Below, one piece after another: positions 32,709-45,426 of a stretch of 64,000 nucleotides of DNA (its first letter is position 1; every line of letters begins with the position of its first letter). The notes beneath the pieces were generated by a model. It did no database searches and had not been told where the DNA came from. It saw nothing but the letters and a program-made list of their open reading frames with translations. The DNA comes from Powellomyces hirtus (Eukaryota; Chytridiomycota; Chytridiomycetes; Spizellomycetales; Powellomycetaceae). The DNA lies in the NCBI GenBank assembly GCA_025526995.1, contig JAHLKG010000022.1, positions 124,001 through 188,000 on the forward strand, given 5' to 3'. A program made the translations under genes and the position numbers.

Positions 32709-35700
32709 TCAGTAGCTAAATAATCGCAATCGCCCATCATGTCCACCGGTAGCAACCATTCGATTGCACGGATTGAACCCGACTGATGAAACCACATCCG
32801 TATGACCCGCCAACTTCTCAATCACACTGCCCTTGCGAATATCATACAGGTAGGCATGGTTGTCCTCCGATCCAGTAACCAGGAATCGCCCGCAGGGAGA
32901 AATGGCACAGCCTACTTTGGCATGTCGGTTAGCATGCCCATGGAGATGAAGTGTCGGTTTGCCCGTTCTCAGATCCCAGGTTTTGATAGAATCCGTAGCT
33001 GCAGATGTGACAAAGGATGTTTCAAACGCCGATGGAGGATTTTCATAGTCTGCCACACCTATGCAATGTATCGCTCTTTCCTGGGCGTGTTCAATGGTCT
33101 GCACAACGCGACATTCAGCCACGTCCCATATCTGCAGGGACTTGTCCGAGGCCGCGGTGAGGATGAGATGAGATCGATATTTGTTCAAGCAGGCGACAGC
33201 AGTGACGTTTTGGGCAGAGCACGCGAAGGTGGTCGCCAGCTTGTATGAGTTGTAGTTGAGCTGCGGTTTTACTGAGCCAGAATCGGGTTTGTCCAATGTG
33301 TAAGTGTACATGTGAGTCTTGGATCCAGAGGGTATAACGATGAACCGATCTTGATAGTAGAAGCGTGCATTCAAAACATCGCTATGTATAACCCGTGGCG
33401 GTGTCGTCGTGCTGGTTTTCCGAGAGCTGATGGACGGCCGGGTGGTAGTGTTGGCACTGTGTCGGAACTCAAGAAGGGGCTCAGCCTGCAGTACCGTCCA
33501 CAACCGTGCGCTACCATCCATAGACGCCGTAAGCATGAGCTGATTGAACACACCAGTCCTGAGTGTGCTCCAGGTGACGTTCGTAACAGGGCCGTTGTGC
33601 CCAATCAGTGCTTTCGTGGTGTCTTCCGTCGACAGCGGTCGGTGATAACGCACCGAACGATCGACCGAAGACGTAGCTAATGCGAGCCCAGATGGACTGA
33701 ATTCAAGACTGGTGATGGAACCCCCATGATTGACAGACGGAAACAGTTTAATTGATTTCACCACTGCATCTTTCTCAACAAGCGTGACGCATGACCGTTG
33801 TTTTCCAGTAATCAGTTTCCGCGCAACGGGTTTGTTTTTGCCTCTCGGGCTCGATATGTAACCGGACGATTTAACTTTAGAATGAAAAGTGACCGGCTGG
33901 TCAATCAGAGCTCCCTGCTTGTTTGGTTTCTTGGGAGTGACTTTCGTGTGCGTGCGTCGGTCCTGTATCGCCTCCCGTTTCCGCTCTTTAGGTCTAATTG
34001 GCGATTTCATGTCATATACACAAGATGTCGGAGCCGGAAACCCCAGTATTCCAGGTGCTAATCCACTTTTTCCACACACGTCCTTGAGAGCCTTCTGCAC
34101 ATACGTGGGTATGCTCAGCGGATATTCGATTGATCCAGCAGCACTCAGATCCTCAATCGAACGTATACCCAGTTTGCTTAGCTCGACCATGCAATCCCGG
34201 TATACGTTCTTATACCAATCCCCTCTCACATGCTCGGCTGCCGCAGCACTCACAACAGCGTCCAGAGGCATGTCCGCCATAGCAAAAGCATCGTCACCTG
34301 CATTGTCGAGTTCCTTCTCCGCGTGTTCGGTTAGACTGAGAACATTGATCGTCCCGCTAAAGCCATTCCCAGTGACCACCATGCACCTTCTTGGAATGGA
34401 GCACGAGCGCGAAATGGCATACGCGCCTGCAAGTTCCATGTCATCCGCATACTGAAAGTGATGTAAAATCTCATACGTTGCCGGGTTCATCACGATCACC
34501 CCGCTCACACAGCCTACAATCAATCGAATGTTCTTTACCGAGCCATCTTCATCATCAGAGCGTCTCTTCCGGTCGTGCCAACCAGTAGCAATAGTGCTGT
34601 AGTTCAGCGCTATGATGACATTGCTATAATCAATCCGATCCGCTTTCTCTTCCATCTCCGCAGTGGTGTTATCGAATCGATGACTACCATCGCTGTTGAC
34701 GTACGTTATCAACGGCTCTTTCCTCGCCGAACTCGCAGCATCTAATGCTTTGGCAGTTTGATCCAGCACATGTGGGATATCCACGGTTTTCAAGCACCGC
34801 GGTTCACATGGGTTCCCACGACGGGGTACCCATTCATGGAAACGCAGTTTCCCGTCTTCAGACCCAATGCAGAACCGCGACGTGCTCATCGCGATAGACG
34901 TCAGCAATGAGGGCGACAAGATAGCCGATTGGTAAAGACAGCATGTGTTGGCTATATCCCACACTTTGAATGTGCGATCCTCCGAAATCGACAAGAGCCA
35001 TTCATGCGCGTTGGGTGTCGTGCTGCTTGATACAAAAAACGCCGACGCGGTGACTTTGCCCAAATGACCTTGCAGCACAACCGTATGCAGCGTTTCGACT
35101 TCAATCACATGCACGGCATCATCTATGCACGCCGCGATCCAATTGTCGCCAACGTCAAGGCACAGGTGGGCGACTTTGCCTGGCTTCTCTTTCAAAAGCT
35201 TTTTCGGTTCAAGATTGGTCGCGAGTGGAGGAGAGGCAGGAAGGAGCCAGAAGGATATCGCATCCACCGAAGCCGTGACCAGCGTGCGGGGAACAGACCG
35301 GGTTCCGAACCTCGCAGCCAAGATCGGCTTGACGTGTTTTGTGTTCAGTCGGGTCACATTCGCCTCTTCATCAGGGACACCGTTTTCAAACCCAACTATC
35401 GTCACACATGATGATGATTGTGCTTCTGGCGCTTTAATAAGTTTTCCTCGCGGGGACGGAGAAGGAAAAACCAGGTAATTGTCGGTAATGTCCAGAGCAC
35501 CAACCGACAATGGTGCGCGGGCGCGGAACTGGGTTTCTAGTGAGACGCTATACTTTTCGGTGCCTTTCAAGCGTGGGCAAGCAAGCATGCTGAACTTGCG
35601 ACATATCACTTCACTTCCCGCCTTTCAGAGATGTCGTAGTCGAAGGCGTCTGAATCCTCGGAAATGCTTGTAGGCTGCTCGCCAGATTTCGCAGTGGTCT

Positions 35701-35776
35701 GGTCCTCAAACACGCGAGGGCACGCGTTGTGGATCCGCCTCACGTACCGTCTGCGTATGTCCTCAAACAATAACAT
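32709..35776 (-). CDS. WDR27: WD40-repeat protein, WDR27-like
   Basis: Model: exon 1 35748-35776 and exon 2 32709-35589 (complement), 969 aa. If exon 1 is wrong, the start is the ATG at 35586-35588 (959 aa). Numerous WD40 blades appear in two groups, about residues 90-450 and 640-969, suggesting two propellers. Examples are LSISEDRTFKVWDI, LATSSVDRSVRYH and SEDNHAYLYDIRKGSVIEKL; the end reads GHDGRLRLFSY. The C-terminal arrangement (SPCGRFLVTGSEDNHAYLYD, then HTDVVSSVGFNP) matches WDR27, a protein found mostly in ciliated organisms. Other large double-propeller proteins cannot be excluded without a search. Confidence 0.75.
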
Positions 35777-35897
35777 CTACAATTGATGAATACGTTACAA
35801 ATAATGCTTTGATTCTTATTAACATATTGCTGAGGGGATCATCGATCCGTGAGCTACGAAACACTCGCTATCTGAAAAAAAAACACACACTCTCTGT

Positions 35898-38800
35898 TCA
35901 ATTGTCCTGCACTTCCGCAGCCGCCACGCGTTCCTTGCGTTGCTTGAGGTACTCCTTGATATCCGCCAGAGCCGCGTTCTTGCCGGGACTCTTGGGGGCG
36001 CCGTTGGCGTCCATGGCAATGGCAGGCGGGGTTCGCTTTCCGCCCGAGGAGGAGGAAGTGGGACTGCGGTCGCCATTGTTGATATTATTGTTGCTGTTGT
36101 TACTGTTTTGCTTGTCCGATCCCGAGCTTGCATGCGAGCCAGGACGCGATGTTGTTGCTGTTGCTGAGGTAGTGGCAGTATAAGATTGGTACCGGGTAAC
36201 CGAGGGCGGGACATATGCTTGTGGCTGTTGCTGTGTTTGATCGCCATTGTTCACCAGCGCCGACAAGTTGGGTCGAGCCAGGTGCTGCAGTCCGACATAC
36301 GGCGGGAGGGTGGGTGCAGCAGCCGCGGCATCAAGCCCGAAAGCGCCTCTGGGGAGGAAGGCGCGACGCGACAGGGTCGGAGAGTCGTCAGCGATAGTTT
36401 TGACGTCCGATTTCCAGTCCCTCATGGATTTTAGGAAAGCTTCATGCCTCAAAGCTAAATGATTACAACCAGAGACGATCAGTACAAATGTTGCGATCAG
36501 TTGCTCCATCAACTCTTGTTACCCACCTGTGGGGCTAACCTCCACATGTCCCGCCGCCTGTTTATCCTTATCCACAAAAATCTTCCGCATCCACCTTGCA
36601 AAGAAGGACGCACTCCTCGACAACTCGTCCTCAATCTGTTCGTTCACATAGGGGTATTTCTCGCGCAGCTTGTACATATCTTCCAGCGCGCCTTCTTTAT
36701 CCTGGTTGGCGCGGACGCGGTCAAACAGGTCTTTCACTTCGCGCTCGAGTTGGTCGAGGGGGACGCGCGCGTGCAGAGGGTGTTCGCGGAGAATGCGTTC
36801 GGCGGGCCAGCGCTCGGACCACAGGTAGGATTGTGCGTCAGTGGTGGTCGCAGCGACGGCGGCAACATTTGTCATCGAAGCGGTTGCAGCTCCGTTTGCT
36901 GTCGACAAATTGTCCATCGAGTTACCCGCACTCGATTCCCGGGTATCGGTCTGCAAAGCCAGACGACTCGAGCGCATGGGGGCACCCGAGCGGCTCATCA
37001 TTGGCGAGGCAGGACCCCCCGACGCCGTGTCAGTCCTGCTTGGCGCCTGCTGCTGCTGCTGCTGTGACGGCGCAGAGAGATCCAACATCGATCCCGCACT
37101 AGGAGTCGCCGAGCCACTGGGGACGTCTCCCGCAAGTCGCTTCTCCAGGTTTTTCTGATGACACGAATTGATATACTGACGTACCCATCCATACTCCTGA
37201 TACTCTTCGATCAAGTCCAGGTGCTGGAAGACGTCATCGCCCAGGGTGGTTGTTGCTTTCATGATAATGTTTTTGACGGCCAACACGGGCAGATTCACTT
37301 CCTCTCTCATGCCCGTTTGGCGCATGAGCGCTTGCCAGTGTTGCGGGGAATATTCCATCATAAGTACTTGAAGGTCGCGGAACAGGACGCTGATGTTGAC
37401 TGGGCCCGGAATGCTCTTGATGAGTTTCCACATGCACCGTTTGAAAGAGTCCTGCCTGCGGAGATGGAGCTCGCGGCTCGCCATGTTTGTATCGGCCAAA
37501 GCATTCGTAGTGCTCATCAGAAGTCTCAAGCAAACGCTGCAAAAATGCCGAGGATCAGCACATACAGCACTTAAAAACTTTAAAAGCTGAACAGCCCCGA
37601 CGAGGGGAGACACTTACTCAAAGATCAAGTTTCGATTGCACTTTTCCAAAACCCTCAAGACCAGACTGTTCAGATGTCTCAGAATCAGTTCCATAACTTC
37701 CCCATGCGGGTCATCGGCCGGCTTTTTCAGTGAGGGGTCATGTATAACACCGACGACTTCATCCAAAATTTGTAGGACATGGTGCTTGGCCACACAGGAA
37801 GCCGTCGTCGACGAGCTAAAGATGCCCAGCATCGAGACGAGGAGATGTTTGGCGTATTTGTGGGTGATATTGTCGCCAGTGGGGAGCTTGACGACCGTCT
37901 CGCGGAACTGGAGAAGCATGGTCGGGACACATTCGTCCAGGTACGGCGCAACGGCTTCCGGGTCGTTCTGGAGCAGTCGTGCCAGCTGTCGCAGTGCGTC
38001 GGTGGCAATGTGGCGGTCCGGGTCAGTGATGCGGGTCATCAAGATGTCCGCCTTGTACGGTCCTTGCGAGACCAAGGACGGTGCAGGGCGGGCCAGTCGC
38101 TCAAGGAGTTCGGCGCGCGTTGGGGGAGCAGAAGCAGGGACTCCCGCATTGTCAATTCGTCCCAACCCGGTGTAATCTGCCCGCGATGGTGGAGCCGGGG
38201 AGTTGTGGGCACTCATGGTTTGCAGACGTGACGGGCTGCTCGGTTTGAGCGGCGCGGTAGCTCTTTCGAACTCTTCGTAATCAATGGAAAACAGGGGCAC
38301 CTTGGCTCGCGGTGCTGATAGAACGATGGTGGGTTCCGGCTGTTCGGATTCCACTTGCACCCGGGTTGGACTGGCCTTGCCATTCTGGCCCGTCATTCCC
38401 ATCCTTGCATTTGCGGGTTTCGTGTCACGCGGGCTGTTACCACCGCTGGCCCGGCTAGAGGGCATTGAGCTTCGCGCGCTCTGTCGGCTGTTTGGGCTCG
38501 TGCGCTCCGCCCCCATTTTGCTTGCCGCGGAAGGCACGCCAACTTTCGATGCCGCCGGCATGCGCTTCAAGCGTTCCTGAACCAAGCTCTTATCCTTCTC
38601 CGATATCCTTCCGAGGTACGAGTACACCGTATCGCCAATCAACAGATAAGCCTGAGAAATAGCCGCCAGCGCTCCATTTCGTACTGCCGCATCCCGATCC
38701 GCCAGTTGGGATGCAATGAGGGGGAACGCCTTGTTGGGGACACACACATTCATGCTGTTGCGCTGGACGAGGGACGCCAGTTCCTCCAGACACTCGGTTC

Positions 38801-41800
38801 GCGTGCGCGCATTCTTGGACTCGAGGCCTTTGAGGAGATACGTAAACAGCTTGGACGCCGGGTAAACGCGAGTCAGCTGCTTCAATATGCTGCGGATCTT
38901 GACTCGCATGGTTTCTTTCGGGTCTCCCGTCTTGTTGATAAAGAAGGGCAGGAACGACGCTGCTTCATACTCTGACATGTGGTAGCCCTCCCCATCGAGC
39001 AGCGTAAAGAGGTGCTCGAGTAGCTCGAGGCATTTGAGGAACATGCTGGTGTTGGTGTCAAAGAAGCGGAGAGTAACGTATTTCAGGATCAAGTCAGTGC
39101 ACGCAATGTAGCGGGCTTTCAATTCAGCCTCATCGAGATCCACAGAGGATGCAAATGCGGTAATGCTCGCTGGCATGTTAGAAATGGGCTCATCAATCGC
39201 AGTCAAACCCGCAAGGAAGCCCTTCTCCTTGTAGTGATCCGTGCTGAACAATTGCCCATGAACCTGGGGGCTGACAACGCCCTGACACTGGTCAGCCAGG
39301 AACTCGAGCAGTTCGGGTCGCGGAACATCAAAGGTCCACTTATGCATGCCTTTGTCAGCAGCGGCGCGCTGATCTTTTGCCCGCATGTCGGATGATACCA
39401 AGGGTGCACTGGCTTCTTGTGGCGTCTCAACTTCTCGTTTCGCGGGTGCGCTTCCCGAGGAGGGTCGCGACAGTCCCGATTTCCGTGCAGGCGCACCGGC
39501 TCGCGACGAATTGGACGCGCCAGCGGGAGCTGTTGCGACTCTGCGCAGTTTCGCCGGAGTCGCCGGTTTCGCGGTACTGGACGCTGCAACTGCGGCTCCT
39601 CGTGCACCGGTGGGTCTGAGCGCGTCCAGGAACGGCTGAACACTAGCCAAGGAAGCGCCCTTGAACAGATCAGAGCACTTGTCTCTGACAACATCCAGCC
39701 CGACCTGGTCGACCACAAACGCCAAAACGGTCTGGGCGCCTTTACGCACGTCAGCGGTCTTGTCTTGCAAGCACGCAAGAATGGGGTGCACCAAGGGATG
39801 CAGGTCAGGCAGCTTGTCAGTGGCTTCCATTTTTTCACCCAGCCACTTGAGAAGATCTTTGCGCAGTTGCGGCTGCTCGGCCATCAGTGCTGTGGCGCAC
39901 GATGGAGTCATCGAGTCCAATCCGACTGCCGAATGAACATTTTCCAACGCCGCCAGAGCCGCGCCGCGAACGTGCGCCTTCTGATCCACGAGCAAACCCG
40001 CCATGGGCCCAACCAGAGTTTTGGCGTGACGTTCGAAAGGTTTGCCAACTGCGATTGCCAGGTTGCCAATGAGTTCGACAGCGTTCATCGCAAGGTTCTT
40101 GTTGCTATCATTCAATCGGGCTTTGAGCGCCGGTACAAGCTCGTTGCCCAGGTTTGGTTGCAGGCGCTTGTTGCTGGCCTCAATAACTCTGGCAATCTCG
40201 TCCAATGCCTCTTTGCGCAATTTCCACGATGCATCCCCCAGCATATCGATGGTTTCCCCTTTGAGTTCCGTCAGAATGTCGACACGAGGGAACAGGTCTT
40301 CTAGTTCAGCCGTTGTGCCTTCGGGGGCTTGTTTAGTAATCGGCGGTGGAGCTTTGGCCGCGGCTTTCTCAAATTCAGTGTCAATGAGCGCTAGCAACTG
40401 CGGATTCAGGTCTTCGACGAATCTCCGCACATCGGGTCCCATAAACATTCGGATGGTGCCGAGAACGGTGACGGCGTTAGTGCGAACAGCCGCGTTTGTG
40501 TTCCCGAGGGCACCCTTCAAGAACTCAATCAAGTCGCGGACTTGCAGACCGGCCGTGCCGAACTCCAGAAGTGTCATTTGTATCCACATCAGAGAATCAG
40601 CCAACACTTTTGGCGCTTTCTGTTTGCTAATCGTGTCATACGCTTGAGCCAGTACAAACTGGAATGATAGCTTTTCACTGATAGTCGCCAGACAATCTCC
40701 TGCGCTTTTCTTGACTTTCATGTCACCAAGCTTGTCTGCAAGCCCTGGTATAACAAGGATGGCAGCGGTCGTATTATATTGCGGGACTTCCTTGGCAATA
40801 TATTGAAAAACGTTGATCATAGTCGCCATCACTTGGAAGTTGCTCTCCTTCCACCCTGGTTTGCTTGAAAGGGCTCGAGTAAGCGCCTCGCATTCAATAC
40901 CCTCCTTGGGTTCCTGTTGCACTTTCTCGAGAATCGCTTGTACGGCCGCCAGTCGGGTCTTCCACAGTGATTCGGTAAGTTGCTTCATTACGTCAGCGCC
41001 AGCGAATTCCTCCAGCCACTCTGCCGCCGAATCGTCGCTGAATTTGTATGAAATTGGGGCGTCTCCTTTTGAGGCAACCTTGGCGACCGGGGCCGCCGCC
41101 TTAGCTGCTCCAGCAGAAGATGCAGGCTTCTTCTTCAGTCCAGCAGCCTTTGAAAAAGCGAGTTAGCTTCTTGTGGGATACCAAGCGCGTTCATAATGCG
41201 TACCGATGAAGGGGCACTTTTGGTCGGAGCTCGAGAAACCGTCTTCGATCGAGCGGCCGGCGGAGGCGGCGCGTTCTCCTTATTAAGGATTTCCGACGAG
41301 TTAGATGGTCGTAATGTCTGAGACCGGGCGAAAACACTCAGCAATCAGGGTGTGCGCGCGAGTATGAAGCAAACCCCCCTCACCAACGATGGGGAGACAA
41401 GAACAACACAAAAGTCATATGCTTACCTTGACGGGGGCCGCAACTGTCGCTCTGCGCCCAGGTGCAGCAGATGCTTTTGCTGCGCTGCCACCTCCTACGA
41501 GTTTGACTTCCGCTTTATCGCAGTACTCCTTGACCTTGGCAGTCTTTATGTTGTCCAGCTTGTCGAGATAGACTGTCAATACGCGTTCCGATACAACTTT
41601 CATCAGGGTTCCAAGTGCCTCGGCTGCAGACTCTCGAACAACGTTGTCCCCATCTTCCAGGCTCTTGACGAAAGCCTCGCTCAGAGTTTTGATTTCCGGC
41701 TTAGGAGGAAGCTTTCGGGTTGTTTTGAGACATCGAACGGCCCACTGTAGAGTCTCGCTCCGCACTTGTGGGTTTTTGTGGGTGGAGTACGTGACGATGT

Positions 41801-43273
41801 CTTCCACAACTTCGGACATGGAGACCGAGGCGTACACCGCATCAACGGCGCCACGTAATGCATCGACCACATGCTGTTTCTTCTCCTTGAACTTTTCGAG
41901 AAGAAGATGTATGACCATTCCCCGATACTGTGCAAATCCAGATCGTAGCCCGGTAGCAATAGCCTGGACGCAGTTCGCTGCTAGTGTCATAACCACCACA
42001 TTCACATCGGCCATCTTCTTTCCAAGAACCGATACGAGTTCGCCGTATCTTCCATCCTCCAGTCTCGGCTGCTGCGCAATTCCAAGAAGTGTGGTCAGAG
42101 CCTCTTTCCGCTCCTGCCACTTCTTTGAACCAAGCTCCTCGTAGAAGTTCTTGGGAAGCTTATCCAAAATGTTCACCGGATCAACCAGAGTGTACGGGTC
42201 GACTGGTTCTGGTTCCTCAACGCCAGACGGCTCTCCAGTGTCCTCCGCAGCACCACCATCCTCGACAGGGCCTTGAGATTGAATTTTGGCTTGCTCCGAA
42301 CGAAGCAAGCGTTCTGGGACAGCTTTCTCTTGCGGCAGAGCATCGAATTGGTCCTGCAATTCTTTGATCTGAACCGGCTTCAAGTCGTTCAACGAATTGT
42401 TCATAGCAGATCCCAGCCATCGATACAATTCAATGGCCAGGTTGGTGCCTTCAGCGCGAACATTCTTGTCCTTGTGATCGAATATTTTTGATAGCTGTTT
42501 GAGTAGCGGTCTGACGTTGACAACGCCAGACCCAAACTGGTGTAATGCTTCTCGCAGAGCATTCACGCATGCAATAACGTTCTTTGGGGTTTTGTGGTTG
42601 AGCCCGGGAATAATTTCCTCCTGCAATGTGGAGTCATGTTACATTGACACAAATCAAATGTTCGTATAGAGAGGCAACAACTTACAATCACTGGATCGGC
42701 TACATCAATCTCCATGTACATCAATAAAATATCAAGTGCTTTTTGCCGGGTTCCGGCGCGGGTCGAGCCCATACATTTGTCTACAACCATGGAGGCAATC
42801 ACACCTCGAGTTCTACAGATGAAGAGTGGTCAGATTGGACTCCAGATATGATGAGATATCGAAAACATCCCGTCCCATGTCAACGTGATGCCCGGCTTCT
42901 CAACTTCTGATGTCGACATCAGAATGGAACACTTACTTTGAGGCTGACGGTGCGTTGGCAACCCAAGCCAGAACGGCCACAAGGCCGCTCTCTTGTGCGA
43001 CTGCGTTGGCCTCTGAGACCATTTTCTTCAAGTAATCTTGCCATTTCCGATAGGCGTTGTCGTCATCTGGATCGAGAGTCCCAAACAGCGTGGCGAGTTC
43101 ATCATAGGCACCTTGCCTTGCTTTCCAGGACTATATGAGAGAATAGGAGAGAATATATTCCACCATCAATGTACGGATTACATTTAACAAAGTGCCAATG
43201 TCGAGCTGCTTACCTTGTGGACTAGTCTGTCTGGGAGCGGCAAGGATGTAAAGTCCTCCTCTGGCGCGGCCAT
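35898..43273 (-). CDS. XMAP215/ch-TOG family microtubule polymerase with five TOG domains
   Basis: Accelerates microtubule growth by delivering tubulin to plus ends and works at spindle poles. Eight exons (complement): 43214-43273, 42937-43130, 42686-42812, 41427-42620, 41204-41317, 37618-41147, 36527-37536, 35898-36454; about 2,261 aa. TOG1 begins LPLPDRLVHKSWKARQGAYD. TOG2 contains LGSKKWQERKEALTTLL, TOG3 ESLWKTRLAAVQAILE, TOG4 LGDASWKLRKEALDEIA, TOG5 RPELLEFLADQCQG. Basic Ser/Lys-rich linkers, suited to lattice binding, separate them. The C-terminal third is helical then low complexity with Q6 and Asn-rich runs. Yeast Stu2 has two TOGs and about 890 aa, so this is the animal-like form. Splice phases all agree. 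Confidence 0.92.
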
Positions 43274-44087
43274 ATTGCGCTAGGATAGACTTGTGGGTGC
43301 AAACACAGACTAAAACCAAAGACTTTCTGATGTGCGTGTGAGAACAGGAATCATAGCACATCCGGACGCATGACCACCCAGATCAACGAACCTTTGCAAA
43401 TGTGGTCGATCTAGCAACGACGGTCCTAAGCCGCAAAATCACAGTTGTCGTCGCAAAGTGGGTGGGTGGCAGGCGAGACAGTTGCTGAGTGGGAAGTGTC
43501 TCTTGTGCCTAGTAAACCCGGTGCCAAGGATAAAAGAGAGGGTAGATGTGGGATGGCGGGTTGGGAAGAACGGCAGAGTGGGATGCCTCGGACGGGCGGG
43601 CCTTATAAGGATGGAGCGGAGTCTGGGGATGGGAGGGTACTCCGATAAAACTGAGGGTCTTTCCCCTTGTTGAATATCTGTTAGCGTGAACAGTCCGTCA
43701 GCAGTCATTTCAATAGGGATATATGTAGTATCTGTGCGCAGCAGGATGTCCGAACGCGAAGTCTAAACTAGCAAAGCCACCTGCTAGTGAGCCCTCACCT
43801 TTCGAGTCGCGATTGATTATCACCATTGTGAATCCGTTTATGCAGAAGAAAAAAACGCATTTACGTCGTTATAAACTCAAAATACAAGAAACACAGGGAG
43901 GGGGAGTGAAGGGAGGGTGAGACACTGCGTACAGGAGGGGGTGGATATACAAAAATGGATATAAACAGAGGGTTTGAAGTTGAGAGCGTTTTTCGTCGCC
44001 AGGAACTGAGAAACATGTAAGTTTACAGATGGTCACAAAATTGGGGGAAAGGAGAAGGAATGGCACCTGCGCTTCCTTTCTTGACTT
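43274..44087. other. Intergenic, no gene seen
   Basis: About 810 bp upstream of the TOG gene. Purine-rich stretches occur around 43480-43640 and 43890-43930; short frames there look like composition artefacts. It probably holds the TOG promoter and the next gene's 3' UTR. Confidence 0.55.
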
Positions 44088-45426
44088 TCAAGTGTGCAAC
44101 AATTTGCGGAAGAAGCGTCTTAGGCCTCTCTTTTCCGGTTTGGCAGCAGACAATGTACCCGTCTTTGACTTGGCGACAGGAGGGCGGTAAGTAACCGCTG
44201 TCGGGTTCGGTCTGACTTCCGGCATCATGGGCGGTGTAAGGACGGCTGGTTTGGTGTCATCAATGAGAGTAGCAGCAGACATCGGGGAGGCAGGAGGGGT
44301 TCCAAGAGCAGCCGCGGAGCCTGCGCTGCTTTTTCTGCGTCGTTCCAGCGAGCTGTAAGCGGAATCGAGATCATCTATGTCTTCGGCCACAAGTGGCCCG
44401 GCCACGTCAACTGCTTTAGAAAGCTCGGGCGGCGAGACCGAGACGGAAATCGGAATGATGGGCACATCTTCAACCTGATTTGTAGATTCTGCCTTGGGCG
44501 CCTCCGAGTCAGTCAACTTCAATGTCTCGGTCAACACAATTTCTTCGTGTTGCGGTTGCGTATCCGTTTTAGCCGCCACAGCGCAGTACACCACATCTTC
44601 AGCAGTAGAAGATTTGGCAGCACGGGATGTGATTGGTCGCTTAAGCGTTGGCGCATACGTGACGTCAGAGGTAAACGCTTCAACATCATGCAGCAAGTCG
44701 TCCAGCATCATGATGGACCTTCTCTGTTTGATACTCATGCGTCTGAGTCTCAGCATTCCAGGCGACGGGAATTTGTGATCATCAGCAGCATCTATATGAT
44801 GAAATATTGTTAGTCACTATTGTCCGTCGATTTACACATACATAGAAGCCTAGAACATACCATAGTAATTGTCACGATCAAAAAAATCACGTTCTTCGTC
44901 GCCCGAGTCGTCTTCAATAACATGTACTTCAATATCAGAATCTCCCGCAGACTGCGCATTAGGTTTGTCTAGGTCCAGAGGTATCGCTTCATCCATGTGA
45001 AAACGCTCGTCAGATTCACTGACGTCGGACCAAACCGGAGGAGAACGAGTCAGTTCGTTTGAGCGCAGGGTGGTGGTACGCCAGCTTGCGTCGTGCGGGA
45101 GAGCTCGAGTCCTGAGAGAGAGGTCTCTCTGGGCGGAGTTCTTTGTCCACTGTCAGAGTGTTGGAGACTGGGAGCGAAGAAGTGCGCACTTGTGGGTCTA
45201 TGATGAATGAGCGAACTGAGCCGGCGGAAGTGGTGGAGATGGGTTCGGTTGCGGCAGCTGTAGGCTCGACGGTAGCATAGGGTTTCTGCCTCCAGTGTGG
45301 AGTAGCCTTTTTTGCAGATTTTTTCCTGGCTACCCGCCGAGAGGATTGTCTCCGGATAATGAGTTTCCCACCGGTCATGAGAAGACGAGACCGGGAAGAC
45401 GAGGAAGTAGAGTCGTCGGTTGTCAT
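44088..45426 (-). CDS. Uncharacterised low-complexity protein
   Basis: Two blocks are clear. The 3' exon 44088-44791 joins across a 69-nt intron (44792-44860) to a frame with SDVSESDERFHMDEA and an acidic stretch up to about 45040. The 5' block, from the ATG at 45424-45426, is Ser/Arg-rich (RRQSSRRVARKKSAKKATPH) and in a different frame. An additional intron between about 45030 and 45150 must connect them; I could not place it. The C-terminus is basic (KRGLRRFFRKLLHT), possibly amphipathic. No domain recognised. Confidence 0.5.

Noticed and set aside
35836..35897. Extra last intron of the TOG gene (T-run and CAG)
   Set aside because: It would replace five C-terminal codons by a similarly short tail with no conservation support.
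43439..43708. Small frames on both strands near 43.5 kb
   Set aside because: They arise from purine-rich composition and lack protein-like character or splice support.
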